From Candidatus Thalassarchaeaceae archaeon (GTDB lineage Archaea; Thermoplasmatota; Poseidoniia; Poseidoniales; Thalassarchaeaceae): 5,474 bases of DNA. The stretch lies in NCBI GenBank assembly GCA_029250425.1, contig JAQXFF010000068.1:1-5474 (forward strand). The letters are read 5' to 3'. The notes under the pieces were generated by a model. That model did not search any database. It was not told where the DNA came from and saw only the letters and a program-made list of their open reading frames with translations. The translations under genes were made by a program, and so were the position numbers. Below are positions 1-5,474 of the stretch, in pieces (the first letter of the stretch is position 1; each line of letters opens with the position of its first letter).

Positions 1-344
1 TTGCTAACCATCCCAATACTTGCAAGCGCTTCTCCACGAAATCCAAGAGTGTAGATTGCGCTGAGGTCCGTAGCTGTCGAAAGTTTGCTCGTTGCATGAC
101 GGGTTACTGCCAATTCCAGTTCTTCGACGGGGATACCAGCACCATCATCGATAACCAGGATACGATCAAAACCACCTCTTTCAATCTCAATCCGGATACG
201 ATTTGCTCCCGCATCAATGCTGTTCTCGACCAATTCTTTGACGACTTGGGCAGGACGTTCAACCACTTCACCTGCAGCAATATGGCCAATCGTATCATCA
301 TCCAATTGCTGGATTGGTCTACGTTCTCCTGTAGTCACTACCAT
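1..344 (-). CDS. mutL: DNA mismatch repair protein MutL, N-terminal part (runs off left edge)
   Basis: MutL is the GHKL-family ATPase that links mismatch recognition by MutS to strand incision. Only the first 114 codons are here; the frame stays open to base 1, so the rest lies outside the window. The N-terminal ATPase motifs are intact. The AAGEVVERPA segment is at residues 23-32. Motif I is KELVENSIDA (36-45), with Glu37 matching the catalytic Glu29 and Asn41 the Mg-binding Asn33 of E. coli MutL. Motif II is DDGAGI (66-71), followed by RHATSK (82-87), and motif III is GFRGEAL (101-107). The ATG at 342-344 is chosen because GGAGG sits six bases upstream and the protein then begins about eight residues before the usual MutL start. 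It follows the mutS stop by one base, so it is the downstream gene of a mutSL operon. Whether the C-terminal endonuclease motif exists cannot be seen. Confidence 0.96.
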   Translation of the reverse strand, partial: MVVTTGERRPIQQLDDDTIGHIAAGEVVERPAQVVKELVENSIDAGANRIRIEIERGGFDRILVIDDGAGIPVEELELAVTRHATSKLSTATDLSAIYTLGFRGEALASIGMVS

Positions 345-345
345 G

Positions 346-2982
346 TCATTCCTCCAACCACTTGTGAGTTCCTTGCAACATACCACGCAATTCGTAGATG
401 AGGTCCATCGCATCACGAGGGCTCAACATATCCGGATCAATTTCAGACAAACGTTTCTCGATTTCAGAATCTTTCTCCACAATCCGGGTTGGAGTTGAAG
501 GTTGATTCCAACCAAACAACGATGATTGACCAGCTTCTCTTGAGAGCGGGACCCCTCCCTCGCCTGCACGTGCGCCTTGAGCCTGGGACTCAAGGAACAA
601 TAACAAATCTCGAGCGCGTTCGACAACTGCTGGTGGAAGTCCGGCAAGTCCTGCGACTTGAACACCGTAAGAATCGTCACATGGCCCTTCTGCTATGGTA
701 TGCAAGAATGCAATTTCCCCACCAGAATCTGCAACTTGAACATGGATATTGTGTAAACCTGGAACTTCTTCTGCTAGACCAACCAATTGGTGATAGTGGG
801 TTGCAAAGAGTGTGCGGCAACCGATTCTGCGTGCGATGTCTTCTGTCACCGACCAAGCGATTGCCAAACCATCGAATGTCGATGTTCCTCGACCGATTTC
901 ATCCAGCAAAACCAGACTATTTGGTGTCGCCCGACGAAGGATATGGGCAACCTCGATCATCTCCATCATGAATGTCGAACGTCCTCTTCGAAGATCGTCA
1001 TGCGCTCCGACTCGGGTGAATACTCGATCGACCAGACCTATGCGTGCTTTGTTGGCGGGAACATAGGAGCCGGCTTGAGCCAAAATAGCGATGAGCGCAC
1101 TGGTTCGAAGGTAGGTCGATTTACCACCCATGTTCGGCCCAGTCAACAATAAGAATCGACGCTTGGTATCAAATCGAACATCGTTTGGGACAAAACGGCC
1201 ATCAGTCTCAAGCACAGGGTGTCGTGCTCCAGAAATATCCAAGCGATCTGTTTCCAAGATTTCAGGTCGGCACCAGGAACGCTGTCGAGCGTGGTGAGCA
1301 AAGGAAGCAAGAACATCAACAGTAGATATTTTTCTTGCGATTGAAGACAGGGTGTTGGTGACTGCTTTGACTTCATCTCTAAGCGTGCAGAATAGCTTGA
1401 ACTCGATTGCACTAGCACGACTATCTGCGGACAAGATGACTTCTTCCCATTCCTTGAGTTCAGGGGTAACATAGCGCTCAGCATTGGTCATTGTTTGGCG
1501 TCGAATCCAATCTTCTGGAACTTTATCGAGATGGGTTTTTGTGACTTCGATGAAATAGCCAAATTGTCGATTATATTTGACCTTCAAACTTGGAATATCC
1601 AATTGTTCCCGTTGGGTCGATTCTAATTCAGACAACCAAGTAGTACCCTTTCCTGCCTTTATTCGCAGATCATCTAATTTTTCATCGTAACCTTGACGGA
1701 ATAAACCACCATCTCGGATTAGAGCGGGTTGTTCAGGTAAAAGCGCATCTTCGATTCTCTCCTTGAGGGCTTCAAGATCAACCAAACCTTCTGCACATGC
1801 ATTGAGTAGAGCATCGTCCGATTCTTGTAATAGAGATTGAAGGGCAGGCATTCTGGAAAGACAATCACAAATCGCTAGTAAATCCCTGCCATTGGCGCGA
1901 TTGTAAGCCAGCCTTGTCGATAGACGCTCCAAATCACGCATCGCTTTGAGGGTCGTTCGGATCTCTCTCAAACGCCGATTCGCATTGGTCAAACTACCAA
2001 CGGCTGCGTGCCGTTCTGCAATTTTCTGTGTGTCCAGAAGTGGCCTGAGAAGCCATTCTTTCAGTAAACGACGGCCCATCCAAGTCTGTGTCGCATCAAT
2101 TGCTTGTAGCAAACTTCCATTTTTCTCACCCGATAATGTCTGGACCAACTCAAGGTTTCGAAGAGTGGTTTGATCCAGAAGCATGTGTGTTGTATCTGCA
2201 CCCAAGTGGATTTCACGCAATGGAACTGCATCGACCAAATGGAGTTTTGACAAATACGCAGCAGCCAACCCGGCAGCCTCCATTGCCAATGGACGGCTGT
2301 CCAAATCTAGACTCCCTAAATCACTCATTTCAAGCACATTTCGAAGAGCGTCTAAGCGACCCTTACTGGGCAAGTCATGGATGCTTAGAACCAAACCATC
2401 GATATCTCGAAGGATATTGAGGATGGTCTCATTTTTTGCATCTCGGCCATGCATGACCAATTCACGTGGCCCCCATCTAAGCAATTCATCCCGCAATCGC
2501 TCAAACCGGCCCACGCCCTCAAATTCAGTTGATGAGGCACGACCACTGGATGGATCCACCACTGCAATCCCAAGAATATCTGCCTTGAGAACAACTGCTG
2601 CCAACAATGCGCTTCCATCTTCTCCAATCAATTCCTCTTCATACAATGAACCGGGGGTGTAAACACGCGCCACGACTCTCCGCAGAATTTTCTCCCCTGG
2701 TTGTAATTCATCTGCTTGCTCACAGAGTGTCACTTTGTACCCTGCCCGTAGCATTCGTTGCAAATAACCCTCAACTGAGTGCCAAGGCATTCCAGCCATT
2801 GGAACAGGATTATCGCTATTTTTATCTCGACTAGTGAGAGTGATTCCAAGAACCTCTGCAGCGGTAACCGCATCTTCATAGAACATCTCGTAAAAGTCGC
2901 CCATTCTGAAGAACAGGATGGTATCAGGATGCTCAGCCTTAATCTCCGCATACTGGTCGAGCATGCTGGGTCCCTTGGCCAT
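346..2982 (-). CDS. mutS: DNA mismatch repair protein MutS (MutS1 type)
   Basis: MutS binds mispaired bases and small loops and recruits MutL using ATP. From the ATG at 2982 the protein has 878 residues, close to the 853 of E. coli MutS. The mismatch-reading Phe-x-Glu lies in GDFYE (Phe30, Glu32). The connector (about 110-240), core and lever (about 250-530, with the clamp inserted near 420-510) and ATPase follow. The ATPase has Walker A GPNMGGKST (615-623), the loop DDLRRGRSTFMMEM (662-675), Walker B LLDEIGRGTST (Asp694, Glu695) and FATHYH (His729). The tail holds QSSLF (819-823), a sliding-clamp-binding type peptide, and the C-terminal DPDMLSPRDAMDLIYEL tetramer/dimer helix region (849-865). 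The frame extends upstream to a GTG at 3030, but MAKGPSMLDQY aligns with the starts of other MutS proteins, so 2982 is preferred; no clear ribosome binding site precedes either. The architecture is bacterial, so transfer into this lineage is likely. No frameshift or missing catalytic residue is seen. Confidence 0.97.
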   Translation of the reverse strand: MAKGPSMLDQYAEIKAEHPDTILFFRMGDFYEMFYEDAVTAAEVLGITLTSRDKNSDNPVPMAGMPWHSVEGYLQRMLRAGYKVTLCEQADELQPGEKILRRVVARVYTPGSLYEEELIGEDGSALLAAVVLKADILGIAVVDPSSGRASSTEFEGVGRFERLRDELLRWGPRELVMHGRDAKNETILNILRDIDGLVLSIHDLPSKGRLDALRNVLEMSDLGSLDLDSRPLAMEAAGLAAAYLSKLHLVDAVPLREIHLGADTTHMLLDQTTLRNLELVQTLSGEKNGSLLQAIDATQTWMGRRLLKEWLLRPLLDTQKIAERHAAVGSLTNANRRLREIRTTLKAMRDLERLSTRLAYNRANGRDLLAICDCLSRMPALQSLLQESDDALLNACAEGLVDLEALKERIEDALLPEQPALIRDGGLFRQGYDEKLDDLRIKAGKGTTWLSELESTQREQLDIPSLKVKYNRQFGYFIEVTKTHLDKVPEDWIRRQTMTNAERYVTPELKEWEEVILSADSRASAIEFKLFCTLRDEVKAVTNTLSSIARKISTVDVLASFAHHARQRSWCRPEILETDRLDISGARHPVLETDGRFVPNDVRFDTKRRFLLLTGPNMGGKSTYLRTSALIAILAQAGSYVPANKARIGLVDRVFTRVGAHDDLRRGRSTFMMEMIEVAHILRRATPNSLVLLDEIGRGTSTFDGLAIAWSVTEDIARRIGCRTLFATHYHQLVGLAEEVPGLHNIHVQVADSGGEIAFLHTIAEGPCDDSYGVQVAGLAGLPPAVVERARDLLLFLESQAQGARAGEGGVPLSREAGQSSLFGWNQPSTPTRIVEKDSEIEKRLSEIDPDMLSPRDAMDLIYELRGMLQGTHKWLEE
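351..355 (-). promoter_or_regulatory. Shine-Dalgarno site for mutL inside mutS
   Basis: The minus strand reads GGAGG six bases before the mutL ATG. It overlaps the last codons of mutS (Leu-Glu-Glu-stop). Together with the one-base gap between the genes, this implies that ribosomes finishing mutS can start mutL, and it fixes the mutL start. Confidence 0.8.
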
Positions 2983-3023
2983 GGGCGTGACCAGTGTCCG
3001 CCGCAGCCTATGAACCAAACGGC

Positions 3024-3040
3024 CGTTCACTACGTGAACG
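3024..3040. repeat. 17-base inverted repeat upstream of mutS
   Basis: CGTTCAC and GTGAACG form a perfect seven-base inverted repeat around a three-base centre. It lies about 40 bases upstream of the preferred mutS ATG and about 30 bases beyond the stop codon of the upstream membrane-protein gene. The alternative GTG start of mutS (3030) falls within it. It could be an operator or an RNA hairpin between the two genes. There is no T-run after it, so it does not look like a terminator. Confidence 0.5.
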
Positions 3041-3069
3041 ATTCATTGGCAAAGAAATCATCTAGGAAA

Positions 3070-4311
3070 TCACAATACGTCGTGCTTTCGCAACAATGCG
3101 TGTCCACCAAAGCCAACGAACCCGACAAATGTGAGGACTAGAAGTAAATCCCCGAGGAGTGATAAACTCCTGAGAAGCGAATGCTGTGCGCTGGGATCAA
3201 TTGTGACGCGAGTCGAACCGTCTTCACTGAACATGACGATGTTACCGCCTGAATTTGCAGCTACGGTCAAGTCCAATGGTGCCCCCTCGGGACATGTAAT
3301 TGCTGAGGGCTCAAGGTCGCCAATTTCCATATTTGACAAACCATTTTCTCCTTTGAACCAAAGCATACCAGCGTCATCAATTGCAATTGTGCTAACACCT
3401 ATAGAGCCGGCAATCCGGTGGACATTTCGTTCCATCGTCACTCCATAAATTGCATCACCCCCGCCCACGATTGCAATGAAAGAGGAGTCGTCCATTGAGA
3501 TGATCGTGTGGAAGGGTGAACCTGCCCCCCTGTGCAACAAAAACAATTGTGGAGAACCACCAGATCCTCCAGCAGCATCAATGAGAACCTCTGATGATTT
3601 TTCACCGAGGGCAGGATTGCTCCCCGTGGAATCGTGACCGATAATGAGTGCGCCCCCTGAGACCGTTTCAATATCATCCATGACAATGGAAGGAATCGGA
3701 TATGTGGTACCATTACTCACATTCAACCCAGACCAGGTGTGCACGGTACGCGTTGGGCCGTTTTCGACAATTAGCCAACCTTGAATCATGTCCCCGTCCA
3801 ATGAAATGATGTCTGGTGGGCTTTCTGCCCAGATGAGCGAGCGAGGCGTGATACTGGTTGAACCTGCCCACATGACTCCAAACCAACCATCTTCGCCTCC
3901 GGCAACCCATTGACTTTCAGTGCCTCCGATTGCAGTTGGATTGCAATCACAATCCAGTGCCGACCATACACCGTCATTGGCCCTCACCATCAATTTCATG
4001 TTTGGGCCATCTTGAACCAATGCCAAGGCTTGATCGCCATCCTCGTCCCAGACAATGTCAACAATAGGGTCCGACAATCCAGTTTCTGATACTGATACCC
4101 CGGGGAGGACCTGTGCTTGATTCACCCAAGCCGCACCGAATAAGATGAAAATTCCCAAGGCCCCCATTGCCACCCAAGGTCGTTCGCGGGGTGAATCTAC
4201 GAAGGTAAACAGTCGTTCGATGATGTTGGCCACAACACGGCTGTGGCCGAGGAAGTTGAATAACCTGTCCGCTAAGCCGAGTGGCAAACCACCGTAGGTG
4301 GCCGGATGCAT
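3070..4311 (-). CDS. Unrecognised two-helix membrane protein with beta-propeller-like outer domain
   Basis: I do not recognise this 413-residue protein. A basic N-terminal stretch (1-45; Arg16, 25, 33, 42, 44) precedes a hydrophobic helix at about 46-63. A long polar middle part (about 70-375) is followed by a second helix (about 384-406) and a short basic tail (RKHDVL). The positive-inside rule puts the middle part outside the cell. That part contains about seven loose repeats of the form short strand, Asp/Gly turn, strand (for example near 82-99, 132-149, 168-183, 213-226, 268-282, 306-320 and 347-362), rich in Gly, Asp, Trp and Ser, as in beta-propellers. Cys121, Cys123 and Cys340 could pair, and Asn197 and Asn200 are in N-glycosylation sequons. 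The start is uncertain: no Shine-Dalgarno site precedes the ATG, and a TATA-like sequence lies immediately before it. A later start, such as the TTG at 4287 or GTG at 4233, is possible. mutS follows on the same strand. The role is unknown; a surface sensor or envelope scaffold is a guess. Confidence 0.8.
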   Translation of the reverse strand: MHPATYGGLPLGLADRLFNFLGHSRVVANIIERLFTFVDSPRERPWVAMGALGIFILFGAAWVNQAQVLPGVSVSETGLSDPIVDIVWDEDGDQALALVQDGPNMKLMVRANDGVWSALDCDCNPTAIGGTESQWVAGGEDGWFGVMWAGSTSITPRSLIWAESPPDIISLDGDMIQGWLIVENGPTRTVHTWSGLNVSNGTTYPIPSIVMDDIETVSGGALIIGHDSTGSNPALGEKSSEVLIDAAGGSGGSPQLFLLHRGAGSPFHTIISMDDSSFIAIVGGGDAIYGVTMERNVHRIAGSIGVSTIAIDDAGMLWFKGENGLSNMEIGDLEPSAITCPEGAPLDLTVAANSGGNIVMFSEDGSTRVTIDPSAQHSLLRSLSLLGDLLLVLTFVGFVGFGGHALLRKHDVL

Positions 4312-4319
4312 TCATATAC
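4311..4319 (+). promoter_or_regulatory. TATA-like box of the L10e promoter
   Basis: TTCATATAC is the most AT-rich stretch in the 42-base gap between the divergent genes. Archaeal transcription starts about 25 bases after the TATA box, which would give a start near 4340 and a leader of about a dozen bases holding only the ribosome binding site. The box touches the first base of the opposing gene's start codon. The call rests on position and composition alone. Confidence 0.5.
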
Positions 4320-4341
4320 GGGCTGTCGGTGGCCGTCGCCC

Positions 4342-4348
4342 GAGGGAG
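4342..4348 (+). promoter_or_regulatory. Shine-Dalgarno site for L10e
   Basis: GAGGGAG ends five bases before the ATG at 4354. It supports that start over the in-frame ATG at 4306, which would add 16 residues unlike any L10e N-terminus. Confidence 0.7.
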
Positions 4349-4353
4349 TTATC

Positions 4354-4893
4354 ATGGCACGCAAGCCCGCAAGTATGTATCGCCGTTTGAAGGGCCAAGC
4401 CTATACTCGACGCAAGTACACTGGTGGTGTGCCAAACAACCGGATTATGCGCTTCCACATGGGGAACAGGAAAGCGGCTGAAGCGGATGAATTCCCAGTT
4501 ATCGTCAGCCTTTCTGTCGATGAAAGTTGCCAAGTACGCCACACGGCACTTGAAGCGGCTCGTCAGATTTCAAACGCAACCATTCGATATATCGCTGGAC
4601 AAGAAGGGTATGCACTTCGAGTTCATGTCTACCCTCATCACATTCTACGGGAGAACAAGCAGGCGACTGGAGCCGGTGCTGACCGTGTGTCTCAGGGTAT
4701 GCGGTGCGCTTTTGGAAAGAATGTCGGGACGGCAGCTCGCTGCAAGCGTGATACTACAATCATCTCAATTTCAACAGATCCAAAACATTTCCTTGCAGCC
4801 AAAGATGCACTTCGCAAGGCGAGTATGAAGATCCCTAGCCCGTGTTCAACAAAGGTTGTCAAGGGTCGAGAACAACTCAAGGGACTTGTTTGA
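4354..4893 (+). CDS. rpl10e: 50S ribosomal protein L10e (uL16, archaeal/eukaryotic type)
   Basis: This is the large-subunit protein equivalent to bacterial L16 and eukaryotic RPL10. It sits near the central protuberance and the A-site tRNA. The 179 residues match the usual archaeal length of about 170-180. The N-terminus MARKPASMYRRLKGQAYTRR is the typical archaeal L10e opening. Other family hallmarks are the ALEAAR helix (65-70), LRVHVYPHHILREN (88-101) and the conserved loop with GAGADR (106-111) and GMRCAFGK (115-122), which in known structures reaches toward the tRNA acceptor end. The start at 4354 is set by homology and by the ribosome binding site before it. The gene is divergent from the membrane-protein gene and has its own TATA-like box. 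It is not inside a ribosomal-protein cluster within this window. It is the strongest evidence that the DNA is archaeal. Confidence 0.97.
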   Translation: MARKPASMYRRLKGQAYTRRKYTGGVPNNRIMRFHMGNRKAAEADEFPVIVSLSVDESCQVRHTALEAARQISNATIRYIAGQEGYALRVHVYPHHILRENKQATGAGADRVSQGMRCAFGKNVGTAARCKRDTTIISISTDPKHFLAAKDALRKASMKIPSPCSTKVVKGREQLKGLV

Positions 4894-4974
4894 GAACCGC
4901 TATTTGGCGAATTACCTCAATTCCCACCTACCCTGTTGACACCAATTCATGAGCGGTGTAGTAAATTACACCTA
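4894..4974. other. Spacer after L10e
   Basis: I find no RNA gene or convincing terminator here; no T-run longer than three follows the L10e stop. A TTGACA at 4936-4941 resembles a bacterial -35 box but is probably chance in an archaeon. An eight-codon ORF (ATG at 4949) ends in TAATG, so its stop shares one base with the next ATG at 4975. Confidence 0.5.
4955..4972. repeat. Inverted repeat just before the possible micro-gene
   Basis: GGTGTA and TACACC are perfect six-base arms around GTAAAT, ending two bases before the ATG at 4975. It could be an operator. The AT-rich centre could instead be a TATA-like element for a transcript starting near 4990, in which case the downstream membrane-protein gene would have a leader of about 125 bases. 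Confidence 0.4.
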
Positions 4975-5097
4975 ATGTCTAAGAAAACATCGGCTTTTCG
5001 CGAAAACCGCTCAAACGAGCGTTTTAGGGAGAATGGCCGTAGAACTATTCATAAGCAAATCGAAGCCGAACGTGAGTTAATCGCTGGGATGCGATAA
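4975..5097 (+). CDS. Possible 40-residue basic small protein
   Basis: The frame is open for 40 codons and ends in tandem stops TAA TGA. The product begins MSKKTSAF, is rich in Arg, Lys, Glu and Asn, and contains FREN twice (residues 8-11 and 17-20) with NER between. Its C-terminal half (about 24-40) could form a charged amphipathic helix (HKQIEAERELIAGMR). There is no hydrophobic segment or Cys pair. It lies on the same strand as, and 18 bases before, the aquaporin-like gene, as an operon partner would. Against it: no Shine-Dalgarno site precedes the ATG, so it would need a leaderless or unusual start, and two inverted repeats lie within the frame. I do not recognise a family. It may instead be a structured non-coding leader. 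Confidence 0.4.
   Translation: MSKKTSAFRENRSNERFRENGRRTIHKQIEAERELIAGMR
4995..5025 (+). repeat. Palindrome and terminator-like stem-loop inside the possible micro-gene
   Basis: TTTTCGCGAAAA (4995-5006) is a perfect 12-base palindrome. Overlapping it, 5003-5025 can fold into a nine-pair stem: AAAAC with GTTTT, one bulged C, then GCTC with GAGC around an AAAC loop. The stem ends in TTTT. The shape resembles an intrinsic terminator or attenuator, but the T-run is short and archaeal termination relies mainly on longer T-tracts. Confidence 0.4.
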
Positions 5098-5102
5098 TGA
5101 AA

Positions 5103-5109
5103 GAGGTGA
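5103..5109 (+). promoter_or_regulatory. Strong Shine-Dalgarno site for the aquaporin-like gene
   Basis: GAGGTGA is fully complementary to the archaeal 16S rRNA 3' tail and stands six bases before the ATG at 5116. It selects that start over the ATG at 5111, whose frame stops after four codons. It is the best ribosome binding site in the window. Confidence 0.8.
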
Positions 5110-5115
5110 AATGAA

Positions 5116-5474
5116 ATGGAACTAAATGTAAAGAAAATGATGACCGAGATGGGCGGCGCTTTCGCAGTCACTTGGCTAATTTTCGGTGTTACACTAACTG
5201 ATGGTAGTGGCACTGGAATGGGTCTAGCTGGCATAATGGGCGTAGTCGGATTGACTGTTGCATGGATGGCGTTTAAGGGCGCAGACATCCTACCACAGGT
5301 AACCTGGTTGAAGCAGATGTCAAACCAAGATAACTTGACTGATGCAGATGCTTGGATGAACACTGGGATCACATTGGCAATGCAAATTGTCGGTGGTATT
5401 GTAGCGTACGTCCTCATTGGCCAGATGTATGATGACATCTTTGGCTACGCTGACGCTGCTGCTGCTTCTGCAGC
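5116..5474 (+). CDS. Aquaporin/MIP-like membrane channel protein, N-terminal part (runs off right edge)
   Basis: 119 codons are present and the frame is open at the edge. Three hydrophobic helices are visible at about 12-28, 35-53 and 84-102. The pattern resembles the first half of MIP-family channels, which pass water, glycerol or small neutral solutes. Helix 1 has E..GAF......FG (Glu11, Gly14, Phe16, Gly24). Helix 2 has GLTVAWMAF (45-53), like the GLTV..MAF of AqpZ. It is followed by GADILPQVTW (55-64), which aligns with the re-entrant G.H.NPAVT. loop. Helix 3 has Q90-IVGGIVA, like the family's AQ..GAI.A. Two oddities stand out: NPA is replaced by LPQ (59-61), and the loop before it is about five residues short. 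The stretch after it (NQDNLTDADAW) is longer and acidic. The second half, with the second NPA and selectivity-filter Arg, is outside the window, so the family call is tentative. Confidence 0.5.
   Translation, partial: MELNVKKMMTEMGGAFAVTWLIFGVTLTDGSGTGMGLAGIMGVVGLTVAWMAFKGADILPQVTWLKQMSNQDNLTDADAWMNTGITLAMQIVGGIVAYVLIGQMYDDIFGYADAAAASA

Noticed and set aside
489..971. Plus-strand open frames of up to 160 codons opposite mutS
   Set aside because: They are antisense shadows of the conserved mutS reading frame; their products show no recognisable motif and no ribosome binding sites of note.
2982..3030. GTG at 3030 as the mutS start, adding 16 residues
   Set aside because: The extension is Arg-rich, unlike MutS N-termini, and has no ribosome binding site. 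MAKGPSMLDQY from the ATG at 2982 lines up with known MutS starts.
4306..4353. L10e starting at the ATG at 4306
   Set aside because: The added residues do not resemble L10e, and a Shine-Dalgarno site with normal spacing precedes the ATG at 4354.
4936..4964. Bacterial-like -35 TTGACA with a weak -10 TAGTAA 17 bases later
   Set aside because: The host appears archaeal and uses TATA/BRE promoters, and the -10 match is poor. It is probably chance.
5049..5438. Minus-strand 129-codon frame opposite the aquaporin-like gene
   Set aside because: The plus-strand frame has a strong ribosome binding site and membrane-channel-like sequence. The minus frame is its shadow.
1..5474. tRNA, rRNA, CRISPR array or insertion sequence
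   Set aside because: No repeat-spacer series, transposase motif, terminal inverted repeats or tRNA cloverleaf was seen. Nearly all bases are within coding frames.

Overview
The window suggests an archaeon. The clearest evidence is a complete archaeal/eukaryotic-type ribosomal protein L10e (4354-4893, + strand). Archaeal-style signals agree: a TATA-like box sits about 25 bases before the expected L10e transcript start, and there is a Shine-Dalgarno site of the GAGGTGA type. Next to it is a bacterial-type MutS/MutL mismatch-repair pair, which most archaea lack. Moderate base composition, tight gene packing and mutSL beside an L10e gene fit a planktonic euryarchaeon such as Marine Group II (Poseidoniales). 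That placement is inference, made without any database search.

Minus strand, read right to left from 4311: first comes an unrecognised 413-residue protein with two membrane segments and a beta-propeller-like outer domain (4311-3070). Next is mutS (best start 2982, stop at 346), then the 5' end of mutL (start 344), which runs off the left edge. One base separates mutS from mutL, and the mutL ribosome binding site lies inside the last mutS codons, so the two are almost certainly co-transcribed and probably translationally coupled. A 17-base inverted repeat lies between the membrane-protein gene and mutS.

Plus strand: L10e starts 42 bases from the divergent membrane-protein gene, and its TATA-like box touches that gene's start codon. 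After L10e is a 222-base interval. It holds a possible 40-codon basic micro-gene (4975-5097) and several inverted repeats. From 5116 to the right edge runs the 5' part of an integral membrane protein. It has a strong Shine-Dalgarno sequence, and its first three helices resemble the aquaporin/glycerol-facilitator (MIP) family, but with LPQ where the first NPA motif should be.

MutS and MutL would act together in mismatch repair. The other genes have no evident functional link to them. The points most worth following are the divergent aquaporin-like protein, the micro-gene versus structured leader before it, and the clamp-binding peptide in MutS.
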